From: Tubiluchus corallicola
Taxonomy: Eukaryota; Priapulida; Priapulimorpha; Priapulimorphida; Tubiluchidae
Assembly: GCA_030141605.1 (NCBI GenBank)
Contig: JAQGDQ010001060.1
Coordinates: 1-64,000 of the forward strand
Direction of reading: 5' to 3'
DNA length: 64,000 bases
The position numbers were made by a program, and so were the translations under genes. The notes under the pieces are model-generated. The model saw only the letters and a list, made by a program, of their open reading frames with translations, was not told the DNA's origin and ran no database searches. The first letter of the stretch is position 1. Each line of letters starts with the position of its first letter. Shown piece after piece: positions 23,901 through 35,600 of this stretch.

Positions 23901-25623
23901 CAATCTCACGTCGGCAAGTAGCATCTCAAGCGGGCGCAAGTACTACATTTCGTTTTTGGTGTGTATTCGTCCGCCGAATAAATACACTATTTACTGTAAA
24001 TGGTAATTTTTTATGATTTATAATATTCTTTGAAAACCCGCGAAACAGTGAGTCCGCGATAAACGAACCGCAAAGTACCGAGAGGACACTGTATTTGTTT
24101 GCCGTACTTCATTAGTATTTAATGTTTAATGCAGCACACACTATGTTTTCATTATTCAGATTGATAAAACACGGGAAATTGATGATTTAGAAGGCCGAGT
24201 TTGGGCAGAGTCAAAAGGTTTCCACTATTGCGAAATGTCTGCTCAAAGTGGACAAGGAATTAGTGAAATGTTCGAGGTAGTATAACAGTCTTATAGTCAT
24301 AAGCCATATAGCCATATTGTTCATTTTATTATGAATTAAGCAGTATAGGTTTTGTAAACACAAATATTTAAAAATTAAAGGGTCAACTACCAGTTGCTTC
24401 AAACAATAGACAATATAGCTATTGTGAAATGAAACAGCAAATCGTGGATTAAATTGTTAAAGAGCTTTCATAATCGTTTTTAATTTTCAAAAACGTTTAA
24501 ACAATGGCATTGCAAAACCAAGAACATAAAACTAGCCCTATAGCATGATCATTAACAAATTCACGAACTACCTTCATCACATTTATAGTTAAGTTGCGAT
24601 TTGCAAACACCACAGCAGCCTTTTGTATTTGTTATGGACAACTAGAGTGAAATGTGCATGCAAAATAGTTAAATATACATTTTATTGATTATTCCAGACA
24701 CTGTTTAGTGAAGTGGTTAGCACTGTAGAGAATGGAGTGAAAAACTCTGTGACACCCGGACTGAATATGGAAACCATGGCTGACTTGGGTTACACCAAAG
24801 AACAAATCGAGGCTATTCATCGACTCAAATACAACAAAAATCATTACGAAAAACTGGGGCTAAAGCCGGGAGCATCAAGGTAATTTACAGGAGGTGAATT
24901 TCCAGATAAGACGAAACAAAAATTTACTTAAAAGGTGCTAAATGTTTTTGTTGCTGGTTTTTTTAAAGAGATTTGACAAACATTTTTGGATTTTTCATTC
25001 CCGGATAATATGTTAGTTCTTAAATTGCTTTCGTCCCAATATTGGGTTTAGTTTGACAGGCATTTTAGAAAAGTGCTGTCTAAACGCTGTAGACAACTTC
25101 TTAGTAGCTTTTTGTCAGAAGCAACATTCTTCTTCTTCACGACACTCATTACTAAAATTTGTGAAATGTAGGTTTAAATAACGATCTCATTTTAGCATGC
25201 TGTAGCACTGAATGGAGATTCACAGATTCTGCAAGCTTAAGCGGCATTTTGTCATTTTTGCTAAAAGTATAATAGAGTTTGCAATGATAGAGGAAAAGTT
25301 TTCTTGATGTTTATGTACATGCACAGTTCTTCATTACATTTACTCATTTGCTTATGTAATTTTTAACAGAATAGATGAAATGAAAAATAAAGTTTTGGTA
25401 ATTATAAGAGAAGGGATTTTCTTGAATGTTTTTGTTCAAAAACATTAAAGAGGTAATGGATGCTACCATGCTATCATTTGCCTGTTGCAGAGATGAAATT
25501 AACAAAGCATACAGACGATTAGCAGTTATTCTTCACCCGGATAAGAGTGTAGCACCTGGAAGCGAGGAGGCATTTAAAATTTTAGTGAAAGTGCGAACTG
25601 TCCTACTAAACGTTGCTAGGTAA
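17948..25623 (+). CDS. DNAJC27 (RBJ), Rab-like GTPase with J domain (7 exons)
   Basis: Exons 17948-18022, 21311-21393, 22337-22406, 23130-23294, 24160-24276, 24698-24879 and 25491-25623 give 274 aa, against 273 in human. The P-loop is GNAKVGKS (19-26), G3 is DMAGH (67-71), G4 is NKID (129-132) and G5 is MSAQSG. The G3 His in place of Gln is normal for this family. The C-terminal J domain begins at HYEKLGLKPGASR and carries the HPD triad at 246-248 for Hsp70 stimulation. The family has been linked to MEK/ERK signalling in mammals. The first intron is over 3 kb because it houses a Tigger transposon. Candidate poly(A) signals are AATAAA at 27063 and 27284. The phases of all six introns agree. 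Confidence 0.96.
18682..21061 (-). mobile_element. pogo/Tigger DNA transposon, 2.38 kb
   Basis: Terminal inverted repeats of about 25 bp begin CAGTCTAACCTCGTTATCTC at the left and end with its complement at 21061. The element is flanked by TA (18680-18681 and 21062-21063), the Tc1/mariner-type target duplication. The left and right sub-terminal regions also share GGCGAGA-type words. It lies in intron 1 of DNAJC27 on the opposite strand and encodes the broken transposase at 19186-20703. Confidence 0.92.
19186..20703 (-). pseudogene. Frameshifted Tigger transposase
   Basis: The frame opens at 20703 with an N-terminal CENP-B-type helix-turn-helix (about residues 1-60), then a second HTH around WFTKARSQNVVITDAVL. 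The DDE domain follows, with the first Asp in YNLDETGLFF and the second in LILMDNAPCH. Just after this the frame shifts near 19845. The neighbouring frame continues with LPPTTTSHLQPMDAGII, which holds the third Asp. A second shift lies near 19590. The last frame runs through an acidic stretch to a C-terminus QSSLLNYFSHQ, which fits the PCNA-interacting (PIP-box) consensus. With two shifts it is inactive, but otherwise well preserved, so insertion is fairly recent. Confidence 0.88.
21626..22315 (+). mobile_element. Dispersed non-autonomous element, copy 1
   Basis: About 690 bp alignable, at roughly 70-75% by eye, with the reverse complement of 35032-35755. Both copies begin with AT-rich words of the type TTATTCGAATA and ATTATTCGAATAAT and end with TTCAAATAATC. 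Shared internal landmarks are GAAGCTTGTTGATTTT and TTTTTCTGCCATA. No coding capacity. It lies in intron 2 of DNAJC27 and ends just before exon 3. The class is uncertain; a hAT-like MITE is one possibility. Confidence 0.6.
23634..24091. mobile_element. Tigger-type MITE, 458 bp
   Basis: Begins CAGTGTTCCCTC with TATCGCGG shortly after, and ends CCGCAAAGTACCGAGAGGACACTG, with TA on both sides (23632-23633, 24092-24093). These CAGTG ends with an inner CGCGATAA motif are typical of pogo-superfamily MITEs. The body lacks a transposase. It occupies intron 4 of DNAJC27 and belongs to a different family from the 18682 element. Confidence 0.8.
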
Positions 25624-28600
25624 CGAAACAATACCTTAGAAGATTGGACGGTATTTGATATCTGTTTCATCATTCGTTGTCATTGACAGTTTTCTTTTTG
25701 TGGTCATTTCTCCTAGTCGAGTGTTCTTAATGTTATATCATTTGTTGTCTTTGACAATATTTTTGTGGCCAGTTCTCCTAGTCAAGTGTTCTTAGAATTT
25801 AACTGCCATAATGGCCTATTGCTGAAGATATTTTCGAAAATGATGATACTACAAAAATTTCTTTCTATCAAAATTATTTCTGACAAATCTGATTCACATT
25901 ACTATGTATTAACTTTGTGTAATTATTGAAGTTCTTTTATATTTTCATTGTGGTTTTTTACATTTTTGTTTTGCAGGAATACTTTTACATTTATACATAA
26001 TATTCTTATAGATAAACTTTTAGCACAAATACGATTTGCTTTCATAATTAGCTCTGGTATTTGTTCTTGTATTTATTAAAATACAATATATATTGTACGT
26101 GCAGCTGCAGAGTCACTGTGTAACTTGAACTATATGTAAAAACATCTATGTTATATGTGTCAGTGTCTGAGATAAAATTTGTACCAAAAGCTATGTAGAA
26201 TTGATTTTTTAATAACTAAATCACTTATGCTTCGTAAATCTTCCAACATGAATATTTGCAAGACCCTTCGGCAGTTCTGTAGTTACTGTATTATGCATTT
26301 AAAAATATAGTTTTTATTTCCACCTGCCACTAACTTTACTTACATTCATTTTTGCCACGTGAGCAAATGAAAATCATGTGCGCTATTTTTCAACAATAGT
26401 CATTATAGTGCTGTGCTGAACTGAATAATACTGCATTCTTACACTCTGGTAGAATTTGACATGGCACAAATTTGTTGATTTTTGCTTACAAGTAAAGCCT
26501 TAGTTAACATAGCAGCTCGGTACATGTACAAGTGTAAACTTAATTTTTGATTTGCAGCCTTGCAGCTTATTATTTATGAGATAACAGGTAATCTTTAAAG
26601 TCATCAATTGTATGCATTCTTTATGATTCTTAAATGATATAATCATCTGATAATTATATACTAAGTGAACATAGTACTGTAGGCTTTTACTTAATTTCCA
26701 TTTTAAATGCATATTGTCCTTGTCAAAAGCGAGTGCGTGAGTTGGTAGGGGCATTTGTGCCAAAATTTCTTTAAAATATTTTGCAGTTTTTCAAATTTGT
26801 TTCAATGGGCGTCAGAATCGGTGATTGTTCATGCTCGAATGATGATGATGATGATTATGGTGGTGATGATTTATGTTACATTTCGGATCTAGTTTTCTTT
26901 GTTTGTCTCAAAGTGCCAAATTCTCTTGCACAAATATAATTTGCTAACAAAGCACTGAAGACTATTTTAATTGTATATACATTTTTGGAGTTGGTGCTAA
27001 TCTAAATCATATCAGTAAAGATCTTTGGTAGAGTTACACATTTCCAGCAGCTAATACTTTTCAATAAATGTAAAATTTTTGATAAATGCTATTTTTGTAA
27101 ATTGTACATTTCACTTTCTGTTATCATTCTATGCAGAATTGCTTAAAATGGCTAGCTAAATGTATGACTTACAATCTCATTTTTATACTTTTTTACAACT
27201 GCATAATGTTTTTGTTAGAATTCGTTTTTATATAAACAATGTTAATTTACTGGTTATGCCAAATGAAATTTTGATAAATATTTAATAAATGTTTTGTTGA
27301 ACTGTATACCTTTCTCGAAAAGCAATAAGTCTAAAGGCATACATTATCAATTGTATGGCTTTTTGCAAAATAATAAAAGCAGCAACTACTACAAGCACTA
27401 TTGCGAGTTTTAACTACATTGAAATTAAATGTACTCATATTTGTGGCTTTGCATCTTGGTATTTCTCACCAATTACAACAAAGTTTGCATGTCAAAAATT
27501 GCCTCTTCATTTTGTTATAAAAAATCTTGTAGCCTGAAAGATATTGCTTAGAATATTAAAAAACATAATTCTATCCATATTTTGCCGATAAACAGTAAAT
27601 TGCTATATAAAAGTTGCTAATTACCATGCATCAAGTAACGTAACCTATATTTGCAAAATGAGTCAGGGGGATGCTAAAACATCAACTACTTGACAAGAAT
27701 AAAAGCAATACGTCACATCATAAAAATGTGTTTTATTAATATGTTAAATAAATATACCATTAGTTTAAACAAGAATTTAACAAGAAATGCACAAAATATT
27801 TAGCGCTCGTAATCTAGCACTACATCGTGGCACGTTAAAGGAAGACCGGACGATTGTTTAGACTCAATCTCATTTTTATTTACCGTGCAAAATATACATT
27901 TTCTTGCCTAGAAAAGTTAACAATTGTTCCTTATATTTGAATAATTTGCTTAGAAGGTTAATTAACGGCAACCGAACACAGCTATTGCTTACATCAGAAA
28001 CTAACCACAGTTTGTGCAACGGCAGGCGTCTTCTTTTGCGCGTCAAGCACATTTGCATAGGTGTTACAGTACTGCTTAAATGCCTGATGTCGCGAAAATT
28101 GGGATTTACATGATATGACATCGCGAAACTAACAGCAATTCATGATCATGGTACAGCCTTTTATTTGTCGGCCACGCGCACGTGCCAAAAAGGTGCCGCT
28201 GCCAAACTTAGTAGATTCACCGAGCCGCGTGTAGCTTTGAAAGTTTAACGAAATTTGAGTATCCGAGGTAATTATTATTTAAACCAAGCTTTGATTTAAA
28301 ATAAGTTATTGTAGTTTTCAATATTTTAGAGCATTCTTTATTCTGAACTCGTGTTTACACAATCATCCGGTTTTCCTTTAAGATCAACTAAGTGAGACAC
28401 ACAACAGTTTTGTCATATTCGAACTTAGAAAAATTACAATCACATGAGATACATACAGTCGAGTAAAATTCTGACACTCGTACAGCTTGCATTCCACACT
28501 TTCTCGTGGATGAAAAAAATGGTTCAGAGTAAAACTTCTTTGATATGCCACAGTGCCGCAAAAGTATTTAACAAAATTGCTATCTGTGCAGAGAAAAATT

Positions 28601-29645
28601 CTGAATTATATTTATGCTGGGAGAAAAACAAGTTATCTATTTTCCAGAAATATCTATTGCAGTAAGAAATTATAGCAGTCAATGCCGGGCAAATGAAAGT
28701 TACATTCTTTTCACACAATTTAAAATAGTCAACAAAGTCAACAGTTAATTATTTTTAACACTGCCTGATAACATATGCATTCTTAATAGATCATGGGCCA
28801 GACGAGATAACAATACCACCTCGGAGGACACAACATTACATAGCCTAAATTATTAGAAGGATCAATATACATAAATTAGTACAATAAACTTTTGACAAGG
28901 GTAGTTTTTCGTATTTCTCAGACACCTTCATTGTTTCCAGGTTGCATCATTTACCAACAGCGCATAACCATGAAAATGATAATAGCAATTACATAATTTG
29001 GAGAATGAAAATCAATAAATGTTATACATAAAATGTTACTCAAAGCAATGAAAGAAATGTGCTTGAATTTTTATATACACTTTTGAGATTCAGTTCTTCA
29101 AACAACACTAAGTGATTGGCAAAAGTAGCATAATTGCAAGTAATCTAGACACAAAAAATGACATGGAGAGAAGTTTTCTAAAAAAAGCTTTTTCGGTTAG
29201 AAGACAAAGTCCAGCACTTCAAGAGGCAATACCATTAATAAGATGCCAGCTAATATGCTTTATCATATACAAAATGTAGATAAGTATAAAAAATAAAAAA
29301 TGCATCTAACATTTGACCCTAGAGATGATACCGACACTAGAAATTTTGAATGTTGGCATATGAACTGTAGTAACAATGCTCAGCTTGACAACCAAAACAA
29401 ATGGTACGACTGGTAGAAAAGAAATTGCCCAGTCCAGTAATTAGCAAAACGATGGCAGTACCTATCAAGAAGCACCTATCTGAAATTTGCAAAATACAAA
29501 GACCACCATAGCACAATTTATCACTTTAACTATCAAGTGTACAATCTATACCTGTCCTATACAATCTATAACGAAATAAATTGTCCTCATTAATGTTTGC
29601 TCACTGCTAACGGTATTATAAAAAAAATCCCAATTGATTAGAAAC
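25624..29645. other. Convergent interval between DNAJC27 and mextli
   Basis: Contains the 3' ends of both genes. DNAJC27 probably ends near 27300 (AATAAA at 27063 or 27284). The minus-strand gene has its first AATAAA (complement at 28337-28342) about 1.3 kb beyond its stop, with another at 28160. A short GAT-type microsatellite lies at about 26837-26871. No further exon is recognisable; a slightly GC-richer patch at 28140-28240 has no identifiable content. Confidence 0.55.
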
Positions 29646-32600
29646 TTAAAATGCACATGACTTGCGAGCATTACCATCCTCAGGTGTTAGTGTAGAAGGC
29701 AATGAAGGCAAACATGAAAATGGAGGATTTGTCTCTAACTGCTTCCGGTAGCTTTCAGCATCAAATGCTTCGATGTTCTGTAAAAAAGGAAACAGGTCAA
29801 TGGAAACCATTGTGAAATAAAAAAGAAACAGATCCGTGCAAACTGCAAAGTGTAAGCAAAACAGTGACTCATAATTTGCACCCAAATAGTTATTAACATG
29901 TTCAAAAGTAAAAAGAAGTGTATCCTATAGATACAAATAATGAGATATTTTTGAAAAACTTAATGGCAAGTGAACAATTTAATGGTTTAGACCTTACTTT
30001 TCTCACAATAAGAGGTACATCACGAGCAAGACGAGGAAGTTCACGAGGTGTCACTCTACAAAATGGTGATGCTGAGCACATCAAAAGGAAATCACGAGAA
30101 TACACAATGTTGTTAGATGTGCAAGTGCTGCCCTCATCTGCAAAAATCCAAATTAAAGCAATAAACATCAACTATTACTATAACTGAAACTACCATTTAC
30201 TGATTAACACCAGTTATCGACAAAATACATAACAAAAGTGTCGGAGTCATGCAAAACAGTCCCAAAAACAAATCACAAGATATTATGAAAAACAAAAAAA
30301 CCCATAGTGTCTGAATAATCTGCATTTCAGCTAAAATAATATAGGAAACATGTTGTTCAACAAACAACCCATTAGGTCATTTGCTCAGACTGCATAATAT
30401 GTTGCAACATATAAAAACATAAGTCATAAAAGAAGAAGATTTGCAGTACTGGTAACAAAACTTCAAAAACATTAAGAAAAAGTGAACTTGAAAACTCACT
30501 AATCACCGCGGCTTCGTTGTGCTGAGTATTACCATCATTGCATGTTAAATCAATTGTATTACTAATATCCGGTGGAGCAGAGTTGCGGTTTGCACGCTGC
30601 TCGTTCACTGTTTTAGCAAACTGTGCACGTCTGCTCTTTCCACTAGTTTGACTAGATGCATCAGATTTTTCAGCGACGTGAAAAGCTTTAGGTGAACTGT
30701 TTGGAAATAGCGGCTGCCTTATTACAACCATCTATAGTAGCATAAAAAAAGATTAGACAATTTATAGAAAAGAATCTGCTAATCATTATTATATAAAATT
30801 ATCAAGAAAACAGATTGTTATGCAAGTTTCATTTTTTCCTGTCAAAAGAAATTCTCAGAACTGATTTCACATAAACAAAATCCACCAAAAACATCTGCAA
30901 CTCAATCGTGAATCACAAAATTGCAAAATCAATTTTTTTACTTTTGGTTACTTAGTTCAGCGTAGTTCGCAATTCTTAAATACTTCCTAGTTTTAGTACT
31001 TTTAAAAGTTTAGCATTTTGTAATGATAATGCCTAATATTTGTTTTGATAAAGTATTTGTTCCTCTTTGTTTTCATTTGTTTATTTAATCTCTTTGTCAT
31101 GTAAAACGTTGCTTAAATTTTAGTTTTTTTTCCATAGCTTACCATATAAAATGGGGCCTAAATCTTAGTTTTTTCCATTAGTTTTAGTTTATTTAGTTTT
31201 CGGTTGTTTCTTGATTTATATAACGTTATTGCCATTATTAGTATTTACCTTTTGAAAATATATGAAAAATAAATACCATATCTATCACTTCAAGACCCAA
31301 AACTAACATTAAGCGTGTCTGATTTTCAAAACATTGTTTGAAGCACTTACTGTAAGGATGAAAACATGACTTTATAATTACAACAATATCCGATCATTAA
31401 TCATAGAGCTCACCTGCTGAGGATATGCAGTTTGATAACCATAAGCTAGATCCAGATGTGCAGCCGGATGATCTAACATTGAAGAACGATTCTGTTTCAC
31501 AGGAAAACAAGATTTGCGAAGAAGTAATGGTGAAGTTTGTGGCTGGTTCATCTAACAAAATTTAAACTTATACTAACATTTTAACATCTTAAAGAAAACA
31601 GCCACAAAGAAAAAAATGCAAATGTCACAACTTCAAATTCCAATTGTTGTAAGTAGAAAACTTCCTATCTATTTCAAAAAATACATGTATACAGTTGCTG
31701 GTCTAAGGATAATATACAGTAAAATACTGTATGTACTTTAAATGTATGAATACAATAATATCACGTCAAATTTAGAAAAAACAGTAACAAATACTACGAA
31801 AACTTTAGTTCAAACCAACATTTAAATTTGCCTCGCTTCAATACTGCACGTAGTCTGTTACTACATACGCTTTGACTACAAGATAACTAAAATATGCCTT
31901 CTTGCCCTCAAATACTTACGGTCAACTCATTCAATTTAGTTTTTGTTAGATGTTTAAGTAAACAAATTCAAGTTTCCAAACTCTGTCAAAAAACTAAAAA
32001 CTAATCTGCCCTTGATATATATATATATATATCACTATTTTATTGAAAAATTACCGTAAGTTCTATTGCCACACATAACTTACTTAGCCCTTGTCAGACA
32101 AATACAGAGATACAATATTTTGATAATGAAACCACTTACAAAACGTCAAATAATGTAATCTACAAAACATTTTGGAAACACTTCCATAAACAAAACATCA
32201 ACAATTACTAAAAAGCATGCAAGCAAAACTGTGCATAAACTTATTGAGACACGTTCAAAACACTTAAAATGAAACAACCTCAGAGTACATTCTCAAAGTC
32301 ATGATAAAAATATTTACCAAGTCACTAAAACACTTATTATATAACAGCTACACCTACATTTTGCGACACAATGATCCAAACTGTACACATAAAAAGCAAA
32401 ATGATACTGAGATTAATGAAACCAAGGAAAGCAATAATTATCAAAACAGTGTTATGACATGCTGGCCTTTTGATTAAGCAACAAACAAATGTAGCTACAT
32501 TTTTGAAAAAGACAATAGCCGTTAGCATTTTTAACATGGAGACTCTATATAGAATCACTTTATGTGTGCAGACTTATTCATAATTAATTGCAGAACGACC

Positions 32601-35600
32601 AAATTAACATACTAGTCTTGAACTAATTATTTTTATGAACTTATATTCATTTTTCACCTTATACATACCTACAAACTGTCAGCGATATGCAGTGACACAT
32701 ACACTACATGCCACATGCATACATATAATTTATGAATATAAACTCACTGAGTAGAAGACTAGAGGTACCTTCATCGGTGACGAGGGTGACAATACAGTAC
32801 TGCTGGTGACTGTTGCTGGACCTTGCAGATGAGAAGACACCACTGTGCTTTCTGTATGAAGATCTGGTGAAGTGTACGATCTTGTTCGATTATTAGTACC
32901 AGACGGTGAATACTTCTTCAACTTTTTTTCTATTTCTGAAAAACATTTATCTTTTATATAGTTATTTAAGATGCACACTTGCAAGTTTCAATTTTGTACA
33001 AAGTAAAAAGTAAAGGGATAACTGGCATGCAAAAAGCTGCGAGATTAATACTGTATTATTTGGACAAGTATTAGTGAAATTATAATAGATATTATAATAT
33101 CACCGCACACTCCACATACAGCATTTTTAAGTAGAAAGCCAGCTGAGGCTATTATATTACTATTACTACACTTTAAAACCTGCAATGGCTACAACTCAAA
33201 AAAGCATTTAGCAAACATTTCAGTAGCTCAAATTAGAAAAAGGAAGTTTGGTTTCACTTAAACAAATAAATAAAATGGAAATTCTTGCCATAAAAATCCA
33301 AAAAATCAAACAAAAACTCTTAAAGAGAGTTTCTGTCACGGCAGATATTACAGCAAATTGTGTTGTAATTATAATTTGTTTTGCAGGTCTAAAAATTAAA
33401 ACTATCTAAACGATTAAAGTTCTAAAGTTGTACTAAAAACAAATTAAAAATATCTGAGCAAAACAACATCACAAAGCGGATTTAAATTTGGCCTTACCTT
33501 GGCCTCAATAAGCCATCTGCTACAAATGAACTAGTACATTCTTACTCCTTAACATCAGCAATAATGCTGCATTAAACAAATGAAACAGTGTAGATCTGAA
33601 AGTTTTGCACAACAACGAAAAACTAAAAGACAAGTTTCAACAATTTTGTACCTTGATGTTTAGAATTAAATTTCCTATCTCCCGATTCTTTATTTGCTTG
33701 ATGATCATCAGAAATAGATCTGAAAAAAGTACAGTTCAAACTATAGTGAAACAAGGACAGAAAGCACAAAAAGAGGTTGATAATTGAAAGCCAGGCAATG
33801 TGCTGGTGAGAATAAAAGATCTGCTCAACTTCTACTTCAGAAGAAAGGATCACAGAAAATGCAGCATATTACAAATTCACAAGACACACAAGCTATACGA
33901 AAGCATGAGATGACACAAAAAAGTTTCCAACTGCAAACCTTTTAATTTAGCACCTTGAATGATTACAAAACAACTCCACAAGAGTTAATATGTAATCTCT
34001 TAAATGGACATAAAAATGGAAATTCATTAATTTTCTACAGCAGGCTATATAATCCCTTTAGAAAGTAACAAAACAAAACAGCTTAGACAGTTTACCTTTT
34101 CCTACAGAATTCCTGGGTGGGATTCGCCCGTTCAGTATCACCATGACTACCAGGTTCTTCATCTCCACATTCACTCGACTGCCGAGATGAAAGCCGATTC
34201 TTACGTATTGGCGCACCACCAATCTTCCAATTAGAAATCTGCAGAAAAAGTTTGGTCATTTCAGATACAACAAACAAAATAGAACTATAAATAAACATGT
34301 GCATCAAAAACTTGGCAACTTTTCCCTTTTCATCATTTATACAATCACTATACCTCATTCAAAAACTAGCAAACTAGCATTTTCGAGAAGCAAAACTGAA
34401 AAAGCTAAATTTGCCACTGTCTTTATTAACACAGGCATATTTTTCTCTTCACAGAAAATTTGGCAAAGAAAACTAATTCAATGCAGTTTTTATAGAAACC
34501 TGACAAGCAAAAAATTTCCATTTCTCATGACAGAAAATTATCATGGAAACTTGCTCAAGTGAACTAGCCTTAATGCACAAATTTCCATTCTGTGAAGTTA
34601 TCCATATAATGCTAATTAAGGCTTCTAGCACATGTGATAAAATTATTTATGAAAAGTTCTAAAATGCAATTGGTTCCTTTTATTTTAGTTGTGCAAATTA
34701 CATGACTAAATGACATAGTATTTTACCTTATATCGTATTACATTACACTACAATACATTATATTACATTATATGATTGAAACATAAATTTAATGTTTAGC
34801 AAACCAACAACTGGACAGACAAATGACTTTCTTTTAATTAATTATCTTTATAAAATGACAGAATTTCCAAAACACTTGTAGAGTATTTGTAAGTAAAAAC
34901 ACACATACCTCTTCATTAGTTGGTGTCTGAAAAAAATAACGTAAATTTTGTCAATATTAAAACTACAGTTGATAACAAACTGTAATAAATATTATGCTTA
35001 TCATTTTCAAAATTAAAGCTTTTTTATGTGCACGAGTATTCAAATAATCAAGGCTTTGAATATTTTTTACTACTCAAATAATAAAATATTGTTCAAATAT
35101 CGATGCCAACCACTCACTTACAGAGACAAAAATCTCTCACGCCAAGCCAACATCGTTGTCACGATAAAAACAATCAGCCATCTTTGTTGCCGTATGGCAG
35201 AAAAAAAATCATTCCACTGTCAGCTTACTTCCCTGGATAATACTAATTCACTAAGAAGTCGAGCACATTTTTAGACATCCTTAATGGCATTAAAGGGCAA
35301 AGAAATTGGTATGGGAACATTTCCAAAAAATTCATTCAAACAGTGTAAAATGTTCATTATACAAAAACAAATAAAAAATCAACAAGCTTTACATTAAATT
35401 GTGTAGAGCTCATGTTCAGGTTAATGTAGTAATACTGCAGTAATTAATACTACAGTTCAGTCCACACAAGAAGGTGGGTGCAGATAAATTTATCTTTAAA
35501 GCTCAGCAGGTGGTCGTGACTTGCCAATTAACATAGCTCAGCCCAGACAACATCGTAGGTCTGCCTATATTTATCATTCCGACTAAACAATTAACAAACA

